A stretch of 64,000 nt of DNA from Phycisphaerales bacterium (lineage in GTDB: Bacteria; Planctomycetota; Phycisphaerae; UBA1845; Fen-1342): contig JALHJL010000002.1 in NCBI GenBank assembly GCA_022839625.1, positions 62,001 to 126,000 on the forward strand, written 5' to 3'. Below, piece after piece: positions 28,301 through 36,916 of this stretch. The number at the start of each line of letters is the position of its first letter. Position 1 is the first letter of the stretch. Under the pieces are notes generated by a model that saw nothing but the letters and a program-made list of their open reading frames with translations, was not told where the DNA came from and did not search any database. Position numbers and translations under genes: made by a program.

Positions 28301-30384
28301 GGATCGTCCACCGCCAACTCGAGTTCCAGCCGCTCCAGCATCCGCTGCAAGCCGCCGCGCGGCGGATCGCTCTTGAGCTCCTGGACCAGGGCGCGGGCCT
28401 CCGGCCGGCGGCGCGTACGGTCCAGCACGCCAATCAACCGCTGCAACGCTTCGCGGAAATGTTCATCGCTGGCGCCGTCGTCCTTCATGACCGCCCGCAG
28501 CGTGTCTTCCGCCGTGGCATAATCGCCCTGCTCGGCAGCCTTCTGCGCGCGCCACAGGTTCATGCTCGGCCCCGAGCCGGTGAGCTGTTCCAGCCCGGCC
28601 TTGGCCTCGTCGCTCCGATTCAGATCGGTCAGCAGCGCCACCCGCACCGCGGCGATCGCCTGATCGTCCGGGTAGCGCGCGCGAAACTCGTTCACGACGC
28701 CCAGGCCGTCTTCCGGCCGACCAACCTGGCGCAGGATCTCGCCATACCCCGCCACCAGCACCGCCGGCGGTACGACTCCCGCGTCGCGAAACTCGCGCAT
28801 GGCGAGCTCCGCCCAGCGCGCCGCCTCCCCGTATTGACTGCGCTGGAGGTACAAGAGCGCCAGTTGTTCCGAGGGCAGCCGCGTGACGCGCGCCCGGGCA
28901 AACCAGAACTCCGCCTGCGCCCGCGCGCCGACGGCCTGCTCCGCTTTCTGGTAGGCCTGTTGCAGCGCGCCGATCGCCGCCACCGCGTCGCCGCGGACCA
29001 CGTGCAGTTGCCCCTGCATGTAGAAGGTCAACGGGTACTCCGGGTAGCGGCTCCGGACCTCGTCCAGGAGCGCCTCCGCCCGGGCGTAGGTCGGGGTCTT
29101 GCCGCCCTCCCCCGCGGCCGCCTGAATCTCGTACAACATCGCAACATCGAAGGCCCCCCGCAGCATCAGCAGGCGATCAAACGGCCGGAGCAGAGCGCGC
29201 AGGCTACGGAGCGTGAGCGTCCGCTCCTTGGCCGACTCCAGCAGCGCCAGCGCCTTCTCCAGACGCTCCACCAGCGGCAGCTCCGCCCCGTCCGGACCGA
29301 CGGCAAATCGCTGGACCAGGTCCGCCCGCAACGTGTACGCCTCGTACATCGCCGCGTCGAACTCGATCGCCCGTTGCGCATGCCCGTCGATCCGCTCGAT
29401 CTCGGCCCGCAGCGGCCCCATGTCGGCCGCCGTTGTCCCCGGGTGCGCCCTTTCGAACGCCGCACGCTCGTGCTGCGCCAACGCCAGGTACAAGTCCGCG
29501 CTGGGCTGGTCCGCCCGGGCCTCGATCGCGCGCCGCAAGGCATCCCGCGCCCTGGCAAACAGCTCGGTGGCACCGGCGGCATCCTGGGCCTGGTCCAGCC
29601 GCCGGCCTTCGTACGCCAGGAAGTCGGCAAACATGCTCGCCAGCGCAACGTCACCGGGGTGCTCTTCCATCGCCGGTTCCATCACGGTCAGCACGTCCCG
29701 GGTGAACTCGCGGTTGACGCGGTCAATATCCGAGGGCCGGCCCCCAGCCTGCAGCGCAGCGTCTAACTTCTTCCGCGCCTCGCGCTGCAAGTGCACGACA
29801 TAGGTCGCAGCCACGCGCGGATCGCGCGGCGCCAACTCGAAGGCCTGGGCGGCCAGGCGGTCGGCCCGCGCTTCGTTCTCCACACCTCTGAGTTCCCACA
29901 GGCCGCGCGCCACGCTGACCATCGCCAGCAAATTGCTCTCGTCGAGCTGCAACAGCTTCTCGCCGGCGTCCCGCCAGACATCCGGCCAGTGGACCACCCC
30001 GCTGATGTGCAGCGTCCGCCACAACCCTTCCAGCAGTGCCACCACCAGCGCCTGGTCATGCGGCAGTTTCGCGGAGATACGCTCAAGCAGGCCGCGCCAG
30101 TTGCCCAGCTCGCCCATCTCGTACGCGCACTCCGCCGCTTCCAGCACGTACTTCGTGTTCGGCTCCCCGCGCAGCTCGCTCGCGTCCCAGGCGCGCAGGA
30201 AACGGCGCCAGGCCTCCTCCAGGTCCCCCGCCTGCCGGCTGTCTCGGGCACTTTGCGCCAGGATCTCAGGATCACGGCGCGCCTGCTGCCGCGCCACCAG
30301 CGCAATCACCGACACAACCAGGACCATCGCCATGATCGTCAGGAATGCGACCAGGTTCTTGTTCAGACGTTTTTGTGTGGCCAT
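25363..30384 (-). CDS. Giant TPR-repeat membrane-anchored protein
   Basis: The protein has 1673 residues. One N-terminal helix (about 12-31) anchors it, and nearly all the rest is TPR-like helical repeats (for example PALYSRGRLALERGQYDRARADLLKAEE). Hairpin repeats continue to the C-terminus, which includes LVEAPPPLYAPAEARKYAER and ALEEAFSASGSDTAVCLHLG. Long TPR proteins accompany exosortase/EPS loci in several bacteria (the PrsT-type proteins), where they are thought to scaffold export. It lies 21 bases after the EpsI-like gene and 66 bases before the tyrosine-kinase gene. The exact role is inferred from context. Confidence 0.9.
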   Translation of the reverse strand: MATQKRLNKNLVAFLTIMAMVLVVSVIALVARQQARRDPEILAQSARDSRQAGDLEEAWRRFLRAWDASELRGEPNTKYVLEAAECAYEMGELGNWRGLLERISAKLPHDQALVVALLEGLWRTLHISGVVHWPDVWRDAGEKLLQLDESNLLAMVSVARGLWELRGVENEARADRLAAQAFELAPRDPRVAATYVVHLQREARKKLDAALQAGGRPSDIDRVNREFTRDVLTVMEPAMEEHPGDVALASMFADFLAYEGRRLDQAQDAAGATELFARARDALRRAIEARADQPSADLYLALAQHERAAFERAHPGTTAADMGPLRAEIERIDGHAQRAIEFDAAMYEAYTLRADLVQRFAVGPDGAELPLVERLEKALALLESAKERTLTLRSLRALLRPFDRLLMLRGAFDVAMLYEIQAAAGEGGKTPTYARAEALLDEVRSRYPEYPLTFYMQGQLHVVRGDAVAAIGALQQAYQKAEQAVGARAQAEFWFARARVTRLPSEQLALLYLQRSQYGEAARWAELAMREFRDAGVVPPAVLVAGYGEILRQVGRPEDGLGVVNEFRARYPDDQAIAAVRVALLTDLNRSDEAKAGLEQLTGSGPSMNLWRAQKAAEQGDYATAEDTLRAVMKDDGASDEHFREALQRLIGVLDRTRRRPEARALVQELKSDPPRGGLQRMLERLELELAVDDPTRLTAEELKELDAKRKELIAQTPNALFRAQEYYQFHASRGDWEQALPYLEELRKELPAEMRLVAEEFQVRLYLRQFERVTDLLAMLSQYDGGKGFDYAGGAIYRGDLAIAKGDTTLAITEYRQAAQQLPAKSDELEVKLARAYLVAGRISEGLEALNRAVATNPRNFDAHWLLREVHRQRAGQSFGAEKAESEALAEKAQARAAELNPDHPEVRAWAQEAAEERDPLAAIAERERKRAADPNDEENLVRLSDLLVRAWRQAAGGTDEALRQEILAAADRLFPETLFAVSGDAQMRLARDAAELYSLAQRAEQGAGLLRRLLEQRTGESRVEAQMLIAMFFEALGNPDAAEREYQNAQRLIREATQDVEAWRRLELNVGTGLIRFHQRQRRADKVAEACRWLLDRLGSEPSQAATSQQVRLMLIEALYSAGQLGDAEAEIQGYLKAYPGDLAGLSARAQLHLRKKERDLALEDLTRVLERDPENVPALYSRGRLALERGQYDRARADLLKAEEVIGREPRLEADLRRQLASLYMRTRQFDLAVSELRILLDLLEAEGGRGEQRQQVVRQLARLLYSGLDQFERAQRLISEYMEKHPTEALWPFELGRLFEVQGSSAEQEAQKARQRGDSAKERERLDAARQSYSSAVTYYQRAAERAGERNPLERTGALIARLGALNRAGRGAEVLDTFRKTDFAMMPEPGRVEARARMGVEAAKAHHAAGAAEAAAERWQQALCDACTQNIGLAGDVAAELRDTLGDRAGAAEQLLRQTLEGRPADDQVGRCLRILLGTHLCLTGNAAGALPVLSEALATTTKGTPEQLSALLTRAQAQDWTGDREGAIRTYKEVLADYPDNLTALNNLAYTLVEAPPPLYAPAEARKYAERLRSLLVVSENVGTMLDTVGWVHFHNNELDLAVSALEEAFSASGSDTAVCLHLGQVYRKLNRIADARSVLTQGLELARLSGNAESVRQFEDALDSLK

Positions 30385-30405
30385 CGGGGCCTGCCCTCGT
30401 TCTTC

Positions 30406-31278
30406 CTAAGTTCCCGCGCGCACCGCCGAACCGGCGGACCCGAGCTTCTCCAGGTCGATATGATCATTCAGCAGCACCGGCATCACTCGCTCCATCAGCG
30501 GCCCCACCGCGGCCACGGATTCTTCCTTCCCGGCCCGTGCCAACCCACCGCTCGAAAACGTGACCTCGACTTTCAGATAGTACGCCGCCCGCTGAAAGGG
30601 GTTCGACATGCTCTTCCGCACGTCATTCCGCGTCAGCGCATAGTGCCCGTTCGTGTGAAAGAAATAGATGACCGTCGCCACGTCGGCCCCCCTCGTGGAA
30701 AGCCGGTCCTGCTGGGCCGCCCGGAACTCCAGGACGCGGATCGGCAGCTCGTCGTCGGGCAGGCCCGCCCCGCGCACCTGCACCCGGTCTGACGCGGCCG
30801 ATACGCGGTCGTAGCCCGCCGCGGCCCAGCACACATCCGGCTCGTGCGGCACCAGGTCCGGCTTGCCGGTGTAGTACGTGACGAACAGGAGGGCCACCTG
30901 GGTGCGGTCATCCTGCGGCTTGCGCGTGTCCGTCAGGTAGATCTGAAGATAGTCCTGCGTACCGAGCGTCTCGATCATGTCCTCGGACATCGGCTCTTGC
31001 CTGTCCGTCAGCCGCTTGTTCAGCTCGTAATCCGGGGCCAGCTTCCGCGCGTCAAAGAACTGCAACGGCTGCTTCAGCGGCACCGCCTCCTTGCGCAGGG
31101 CCATGCCCAGCCCCCGCGCGGTCGCCTTCAGCCCCACCGCCGCACAGACCAGCACCCCCAGGCACACCCAGTAGCGCGCCCCCGCCCACTGCCCCAGCCC
31201 AGCGCGCGAGGGGGCGCGGGCGGTCTGCGACGGCGGAGCCGCGCCGGCGGGCTCAGGTTTCTTTGGACAAGTCGTCAT
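30406..31278 (-). CDS. EpsI-like exosortase-associated protein
   Basis: The 290-residue protein has one N-terminal helix (about 36-52) and a periplasmic domain. The segment HEPDVCWAAAGY (His145, Cys150) resembles the conserved His-x-x-x-x-Cys motif of EpsI/DUF3485 proteins, which accompany exosortases. Its function in the family is not settled. It lies 81 bases after the exosortase gene and 21 bases before the giant TPR gene, so cotranscription is likely. Confidence 0.82.
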   Translation of the reverse strand: MTTCPKKPEPAGAAPPSQTARAPSRAGLGQWAGARYWVCLGVLVCAAVGLKATARGLGMALRKEAVPLKQPLQFFDARKLAPDYELNKRLTDRQEPMSEDMIETLGTQDYLQIYLTDTRKPQDDRTQVALLFVTYYTGKPDLVPHEPDVCWAAAGYDRVSAASDRVQVRGAGLPDDELPIRVLEFRAAQQDRLSTRGADVATVIYFFHTNGHYALTRNDVRKSMSNPFQRAAYYLKVEVTFSSGGLARAGKEESVAAVGPLMERVMPVLLNDHIDLEKLGSAGSAVRAGT

Positions 31279-31359
31279 GTCCTGTGTCTTTCACTGCGTG
31301 CCGCGGCCTCCAGAAGCCGCGCCGAGCACGGAGAGCGAAGCGGCACCGTGCGCTCCACG

Positions 31360-32310
31360 CTAGCAGCCCGCCCTGCTCGCCTCCTCCGGCTCCTCCGTCA
31401 CCAGTCGGCTCAGCACCCACCCCAGACCGCTGAAGATGCCGAACGCCAGGGCGATCACCGCCAGTCCGAGCATCATATGATATTGCCCGGCGGCGTATTT
31501 CGGATCCACGAACACGTGCAGCCAACAGGTCACGGTGACCCGGATGAAGTTGCAGAACGTCGCAATCGGGACGCACGAAAGCACCAGGACAATGCGCTGC
31601 CAGGTCGGACGCTCGGACATTACCGCCACGGCGACACCCACGGCGCACAAGGTCACCGTGCTTCGCATGCCGCTGCACGCGTCCGCCACGCCGATCACCC
31701 CCGTCGCTCCCTGGTAGCGGTACTCCAGGTTCGACCCTACTCGCTGCACCTCGAGCGCCACCCCCGGCAACGCGTCCAGCACCGTCGCCGCCACCGTGGC
31801 GGCCATCCGCCGCAGCGGGTCGGTGAGCGCGAAGTAGAGCCGCGAGGGCAGGGGGATGGCGAAGAACAAGTACAGCCACGGCATCCAGAGGTGCCGCATC
31901 ATCGGCCACCCGCACAGCAGGATCAGGACTCCCAGCAGCGTGACCATCATGGCCACGGGCTTGGCGTAGGCAAACAGCAGGTGCCCCGAAAGTGCCCACA
32001 GATACAAGGCCAGCCCCACCACAATGATCCCCAACCCTGGCCACGCGTGCCGCACGGGGCAGCGCCGGATCTGCTCCCACTTCAAATACACCAGGTAGGC
32101 GCTGAACAGCGGGATCAGCGGACCGTGCGACCAGTCGGACTCGTACCGCCAGGAATACGCCAGCATCCCGTAATTCGGCGGGATGAAGTCCAGCAGTTCC
32201 CAGAACACCCCCACGAACGCGGCCACGATCAGCCCCGTCTTGATCTGCGCCGCACGACCGAACGTCATCGGCCAGGCCGGCGCCGTCAACACTGCTGGTC
32301 TGGCTGCCAT
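31360..32310 (-). CDS. Exosortase (membrane transpeptidase-like)
   Basis: Exosortases are polytopic proteases that cleave C-terminal sorting tails of exported proteins. The 316-residue protein has about eight helices. All three expected catalytic residues are visible: Cys212 in VADACSGMRST, Arg257 in FCNFIRV and His278 in AAGQYHMMLG. AAGGGA precedes the ATG at 32310; an ATG at 32268 is the alternative. I found no protein with a matching sorting tail in this window, so the substrate set is elsewhere. The gene lies 18 bases after the Wza-like gene. Confidence 0.93.
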   Translation of the reverse strand: MAARPAVLTAPAWPMTFGRAAQIKTGLIVAAFVGVFWELLDFIPPNYGMLAYSWRYESDWSHGPLIPLFSAYLVYLKWEQIRRCPVRHAWPGLGIIVVGLALYLWALSGHLLFAYAKPVAMMVTLLGVLILLCGWPMMRHLWMPWLYLFFAIPLPSRLYFALTDPLRRMAATVAATVLDALPGVALEVQRVGSNLEYRYQGATGVIGVADACSGMRSTVTLCAVGVAVAVMSERPTWQRIVLVLSCVPIATFCNFIRVTVTCWLHVFVDPKYAAGQYHMMLGLAVIALAFGIFSGLGWVLSRLVTEEPEEASRAGC

Positions 32311-32328
32311 GACTCTCGTCCCTTGCGG

Positions 32329-33897
32329 TCAGTAGGGCAGGCCGCGCGACGCCCGCTGCTGGATTCGCAGGGTCTCGGGGTTGATCTTCGAGCCGTACGC
32401 GTCCTTGTCCGCAAAATTCCGGTCGTAAACAAACCCGAACCCGTACGTGAAGCGGAACGAGTTGCGGACCACGAACAGGAACGGCGCAATCGTGTGCGTG
32501 CCGACGTTCAGGATATCTTCGTCGCGGAGGAAGAAGTCCTCCTCCAGGCCCGCGAAGATCGCATCCAGGTTCACCGTCCGTGTGAACTGCTTGTCCGTCC
32601 CCGGCTCGCGCCGGATCAGCTCGCACCGCTGCGGCCACGCCATCGGTGCAAAACCCCCGGAGATCGCGATCGCCTGCTTCACCGTGATTTCCCGGCCGCC
32701 AAACGCGTACACGCCCGGCCGATTGACCTCCCCCATCAGGTAGAACAGACCCGTGTCGATCGGCACGTGGATGACGTCGCGGTCGCGGATCACCACGTTG
32801 TACCGCGGGTTCCCGTTGCGCAACTCGACCAGGTTGATCGCAATCACCCGCTGCTCAAGCCCGACACCCTCGACCTCCTCCCAGTCGAACGGCTCCTCCA
32901 GCTCCTCCGGCCGCCGTGCGGGTTCCGCTTCCACAGCCTCACGCGGTCCAGGCTCCGCCGGCAGCAACGCCCCCGTCTGCGGATCGAAGATGATCAGCGG
33001 TTCAAACGGCCGCGGCGGCGGCTCCTCCGCCGGCCGCACGGCTGGGCTCGTCTGGGGCGGCGTGGGAGACAGTACCTCGGCCAGCTCGTCGCGCGTTGGC
33101 GGCTGAGTCGTCGCCACGGGTTCCTGTTGCCCCCGCCCAAATGCGGACACGAAGCTGCCCGGATAGACGCTCTCCTCTTCCATTGGCGGCGGGATCACCA
33201 ACCCCTCTTCCACCGGAGGCGCCGGCGGCGCTGCGGCGGGCAACTCCCCGTGCGCGCCCGGTTCCCGGCGAATCACGTAGGCCCTGCGGGCGTTGGCGTC
33301 CGCGTCGCCCGCCATGCCCAGGGCTTCCAGCAAGCGCAGATCGGGATCGCCGATGGCATAGGGTCCTGCCTGACGAACGGCCCCGATCACGTGGTACAGA
33401 CGTCCACGCTTGACCTGCAGCGAGGCGATCACCACCGGCCGGGGCAGAAGCCCGCTCTCCCGGAGGCGGGCCTTCAATTCCTGCTCGACTTCCGCTTCCG
33501 TCAGCCCCGTCACCTTGACCGTACCGAGATCGGGAATGCGGATCTCGCCCAGCGGGCTCACTTCGACAACTGTCTGGAACGGCCGCCCCGATTCCAGCAG
33601 GTCGTGAATCGCCAATCCCAACGCATCGCCCGGGGCGATCCGGTATTCCTCATATACCGCCACGAGGTCTTCCGGCGTCGGGTCCGTCGCGCTGGCGATC
33701 CCCGGGGGGGTCTCGCGCGGACTCAGAATCCGCCGGATGCCCGCCTCGCGGGCCTCAAGCGGGAATTGCCCGACCTTGGTCGGGTCGAGGAAACTGTTCG
33801 GCGGAAGCAGGGCACAACCGAAGAGCGCCACCACAAGGACGGACCCGGCCGACACTCTCCCAAGCCACGCCACTGCGAGCGTACGCCGGTAACGCAT
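32329..33897 (-). CDS. Wza-like polysaccharide export lipoprotein
   Basis: From the ATG at 33897 the protein has 522 residues; an in-frame start at 33936 is weaker. A signal peptide ends in the lipobox VALFGC. The polysaccharide export domain begins near YRIAPGDALGLAIHDLLE (about residue 83), followed by SLBB-type modules (for example GLFYLMGEVNRPGVYAFGG). A Pro/Glu-rich linker of about 120 residues (about 220-340) interrupts the SLBB region, an unusual insertion. It should form the outer-membrane channel for the polysaccharide handled by the Wzc-like kinase. It is first in the exosortase run. Confidence 0.92.
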   Translation of the reverse strand: MRYRRTLAVAWLGRVSAGSVLVVALFGCALLPPNSFLDPTKVGQFPLEAREAGIRRILSPRETPPGIASATDPTPEDLVAVYEEYRIAPGDALGLAIHDLLESGRPFQTVVEVSPLGEIRIPDLGTVKVTGLTEAEVEQELKARLRESGLLPRPVVIASLQVKRGRLYHVIGAVRQAGPYAIGDPDLRLLEALGMAGDADANARRAYVIRREPGAHGELPAAAPPAPPVEEGLVIPPPMEEESVYPGSFVSAFGRGQQEPVATTQPPTRDELAEVLSPTPPQTSPAVRPAEEPPPRPFEPLIIFDPQTGALLPAEPGPREAVEAEPARRPEELEEPFDWEEVEGVGLEQRVIAINLVELRNGNPRYNVVIRDRDVIHVPIDTGLFYLMGEVNRPGVYAFGGREITVKQAIAISGGFAPMAWPQRCELIRREPGTDKQFTRTVNLDAIFAGLEEDFFLRDEDILNVGTHTIAPFLFVVRNSFRFTYGFGFVYDRNFADKDAYGSKINPETLRIQQRASRGLPY

Positions 33898-34290
33898 GCC
33901 AAACTCCTCTGCGCCAACGGAGCCACGCTCGGACAAGCCACTCTCCGCGTTTCAGAGGGCTCCAAGGATCGCACGTGGCGGCCCGGCGCCGCACCCTACG
34001 TGGCGCAGGATTCGCAGACCCGCGAATCTAAACCGCCGCGCGCCTCGTTGTCAAACGCCGTCCCGGAGCCGCCCCGGGGCGCAGAATCCGGTATCACAAC
34101 TACGGCAGGGGACCACTGCGGTTCACCGTTGAACCGCCCCTGCTGGAACAGCCGCAAGGAGTTATCGGCGGATCTGCCTGCGCGGCTTGCGAACGCTTCC
34201 GAAGTCCGGCGCTCGCCGACCGCCTCTCGTGAGCGGCCACTGCGAACCCGATAAAGGAATTGGTCGCCCCCCGCATGCGCCCGAGGTGCC
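33898..34290. promoter_or_regulatory. Divergent intergenic region with an extended imperfect hairpin
   Basis: This 393-base gap separates the EPS/exosortase run from the divergent NeuD-type gene and must hold both promoters. I see no convincing -10/-35 pair. Its best element is a hairpin: GCGGTTCA at 34117-34124 pairs with TGAACCGC at 34129-34136, and outer CAGGG/CCCTG bases near 34105 and 34137 extend it with a bulge. It could be an operator; there is no T tract for a terminator. Confidence 0.4.
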
Positions 34291-35004
34291 ATGACGAATT
34301 TCCGACACCAACCCGGCCCGCCCAAACGCATCCTTATCCTGGGTGCCGGCGGGCACGGACGTGTCGTGCTCGACATCCTCCTTCAGTCCGCGCACCACCA
34401 GGTAGTTGGCTTTCTGGACAACAACCCCAACATCCACGGGCGCCGCGTCGACGGCATCCCCGTCCTGGGCGCCATTGACGACCTGGCCCACGTCGCCCAC
34501 CAAGGCGACGTGACCGGTGTCATCGTCGCCATCGGCGACAACGGCGTCCGGCGCGGACTGGCGCGCGAGGTCGACGCCACCGGGATCGACCTCATCAATG
34601 CCATCCACCCCTCGGCTACCCTGGCACACAACGCCATGCTCGGCCGCAACGTCGTCGTGGCCGCCGGCGTGGTCGTCTGTGCCCACTGCCAGATCGGGGA
34701 CTCCGTGATCCTGAACACCGGCTGCATCATCGACCACCAAACGATGATCGGCGAAGGGACGCACATCTGCCCGGGCGTACGGATCGCGGGCCGCGTCACG
34801 GTCGAACCCGGTACCTTCATCGGGATCGGAGCGACCATCATTCCCAAGATCACGCTCGGCTGCGAGTGCATCGTCGGTGCCGGGGCCGTCGTGATCGACG
34901 ATGTCCCGCCGATGGCGACCGTCATCGGCGTGCCCGCCCACCAGATCAAGCTCGCGTCGGCCTCGGAGGACGAGGTCGCCATGCTCCTGCCGGCCCACGT
35001 CTGA
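34291..35004 (+). CDS. NeuD/PglD-type sugar O- or N-acyltransferase
   Basis: The 237-residue protein has the N-terminal Rossmann-like motif ILGAGGHGRVVLDIL (about 12-26) and a C-terminal left-handed beta helix made of hexapeptide repeats (NVVVAAGVVVCAHCQIGDSV and later turns). NeuD and PglD enzymes acetylate sugars for surface glycans using acetyl-CoA. GAGGTGCC precedes the ATG. It diverges from the EPS/exosortase run, so modifying its polysaccharide is a reasonable inference. The substrate cannot be read from sequence. Confidence 0.9.
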   Translation: MTNFRHQPGPPKRILILGAGGHGRVVLDILLQSAHHQVVGFLDNNPNIHGRRVDGIPVLGAIDDLAHVAHQGDVTGVIVAIGDNGVRRGLAREVDATGIDLINAIHPSATLAHNAMLGRNVVVAAGVVVCAHCQIGDSVILNTGCIIDHQTMIGEGTHICPGVRIAGRVTVEPGTFIGIGATIIPKITLGCECIVGAGAVVIDDVPPMATVIGVPAHQIKLASASEDEVAMLLPAHV

Positions 35005-35152
35005 CCCCGAACTCCCGTCCTAAGTCTGACGTTGCCCACAGTTGTTGCCCGTGGAACACGAGGAGTGCGAAGTTCCGCTTTGCACCTCCCAGCCAGGGGT
35101 ATGCGCGGCCCACTTCTTTGCCGAACCGGCGACTCAGGACACTACATGGCCG

Positions 35153-35256
35153 TGCGCGATTCGGGAGCGCTATCAGACGCGCCGCGCGAGCCAGCGCATG
35201 GTCCAATACGCGCTCGCTTGCGCTGCGCGTTTTGACGCCCGGAGCCGAATCGCGCA
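35153..35256. repeat. Inverted repeat between convergent genes
   Basis: Positions 35153-35164 and 35245-35256 are perfect 12-base inverted arms (TGCGCGATTCGG and its complement) enclosing 80 bases. They fill much of the 259-base gap between the NeuD-type gene and the convergent GTPase gene. It may be a degraded repeat element. Confidence 0.6.
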
Positions 35257-35263
35257 TCGTGAT

Positions 35264-36916
35264 TTAGCTCTCACCAACATGGGCCTTGTCAGCCGCGCCG
35301 GCGCGCGCGTCACCCTGCGAGAGTTGGGGTATCAGCCGCCCGAGCTCAGGCACTTCCTTCTCAGGCGACCGCCCCAGGACGGCAACCAGGTCGGCGATGA
35401 TCCGGTCGCCCTCCGCGCGGCGGGCGGCGGCTGCGACCGCGCTGTCCCCGAGGGCACGCTCCAGCCCCGCACCGCAGTCGCCCAACGCCTGGGCAAGGCC
35501 CGCGCGAAGCGCACGCAGGATCGTCTGTTCAACCGAGGGTCGCAGCAGACGATCGACCGCAAATGGCACCGCCCAGGCAATCAGCACGACGAGCAGGCTG
35601 TGGATGGCCATGTCCGCGCCCCGAAACGGGGCCGTGCCCTGTGCCGCCCGCAAGTACCCTGCAACCACCGCCCACCCGACCCACAGCAACGCCACCAGCG
35701 GCAGAAACGCCATCAGGAAGCCGGTGCCCCGCCGGGCCGCCCGCACCAGCGGCGTGCCGGGACGCGACAGCCCTGCCCGCACCGAATCGCGCAACTGCTG
35801 CGCAACCCCGTCGCCGGCCGCCGCCGCCACCTCGTCCAGCTTCCGTCGCACCGGCCCGGCGTTCACGCCCGCGCGGCGGACCGCAAGCTCGACCGCGTCG
35901 AGATAGGCGCCCAGCTTCGACTGTGCCCAATCGTCCCACACACCGCCAAGCAACTGGTCGAGCTGGGCCTCCTGCGTGCTCACGCCGCGGGCGGCCGTCG
36001 TTCGCAGGGGCCAATCCGCCCCCGCGCGAATCGTCTCGAACGTCGTGCGCCACTGCCGGCGCGCGGCTTCCGCGATCCGCGCCCATGTTTCTTCGTGGCC
36101 GAGTTTGCGCTGTGCGGACTCCAACGCCGCGCGCAATTCCAGCAGCCGCGCCCGGTGGCCCAGGCGCGTCAGCTCCTCCACGGCGTGCGCTTCCACCAGG
36201 CCCGTCAACAGCGCCTGAATCCGGCCGAACTGGTCCGGGCTCGGCAGTTCCCGCCCGGGCACGCAACACGTGGGCAGCAGAATCGGATGGTCGAACCCCG
36301 CCGCGCGGAGCACCTGCGCGAAGTCCTCGCACTGTTGCGAATCCCCCTCATCCCACCGATTGAGGATGAACAGCCAGCCGTGCTTGTGCCCGCGCTGTCG
36401 CAGCACGCGCCACCCGACGTCGTCACGGTAGCGCTCCGGGCTGACCACGTAGCACACGAGGTCCACGTGCGGCAGCCACGCCAGGGCCGATCGGCGGTTC
36501 GCCTCCTCGGTGCTGTCGATGTCCGGCGCATCGATCCAGAGCACGCTACGGTAGACGTCCGAGCGGTGCCGATTGACGCGCACGGCCTCCACCGGAAGGT
36601 GCGCCGGCAAGTCCGCCAGCTTCACCGACTCGTGCACGTACAGCGTCACTTCCCGCGACGTCGGACGCTCGACGCCAACCCGCGCGATCTCCTGGCCCGC
36701 CAGCCGGTTCAGCAGACTGCTCTTGCCTGCGCCCGTACCCCCGAAGAGCGCAACAACGAGCGGTCGCGCCTTCTGCTCGGCGAAAAGCTCCCCGGGAGTG
36801 TGCTGTTCGACGGCCGCCAGCCGGGCGAGATCGGCCTCATCAAGCCAGCCCGCGGCGAGCGCCCCCTCAAACCATCCGCGGGCCCGCGCGCACAGGTCCT
36901 GAAAGGCATCGCTCAT
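35264..36916 (-). CDS. Membrane-associated dynamin/Era-like GTPase, second of a pair
   Basis: The 550-residue protein has a G domain followed by helical regions. The P-loop GGTGAGKSS is at residues 59-67. The G3 motif is WIDAPDIDS (Asp129) in place of DxxG, and G4 is NRWD at 186-189. Two membrane segments lie near 399-421 and 434-455, with coiled-coil-like helices on either side. This layout resembles YfjP/dynamin-related bacterial GTPases that act on membranes. Its ATG overlaps the stop of the upstream GTPase gene (ATGA), and GGGAGG precedes it. The partner gene has a similar plan, so a heteromer is likely. Function is unknown. Confidence 0.85.
   Translation of the reverse strand: MSDAFQDLCARARGWFEGALAAGWLDEADLARLAAVEQHTPGELFAEQKARPLVVALFGGTGAGKSSLLNRLAGQEIARVGVERPTSREVTLYVHESVKLADLPAHLPVEAVRVNRHRSDVYRSVLWIDAPDIDSTEEANRRSALAWLPHVDLVCYVVSPERYRDDVGWRVLRQRGHKHGWLFILNRWDEGDSQQCEDFAQVLRAAGFDHPILLPTCCVPGRELPSPDQFGRIQALLTGLVEAHAVEELTRLGHRARLLELRAALESAQRKLGHEETWARIAEAARRQWRTTFETIRAGADWPLRTTAARGVSTQEAQLDQLLGGVWDDWAQSKLGAYLDAVELAVRRAGVNAGPVRRKLDEVAAAAGDGVAQQLRDSVRAGLSRPGTPLVRAARRGTGFLMAFLPLVALLWVGWAVVAGYLRAAQGTAPFRGADMAIHSLLVVLIAWAVPFAVDRLLRPSVEQTILRALRAGLAQALGDCGAGLERALGDSAVAAAARRAEGDRIIADLVAVLGRSPEKEVPELGRLIPQLSQGDARAGAADKAHVGES

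Noticed and set aside
34117..34136. Intrinsic terminator
   Set aside because: No T run follows and the site lies between divergent starts.
26110..34254. Very long plus-strand frames opposite the TPR and EPS genes
   Set aside because: They are GC-driven shadows on the opposite strand of well-supported genes, with Arg/Pro/Gln-rich products and no domains.
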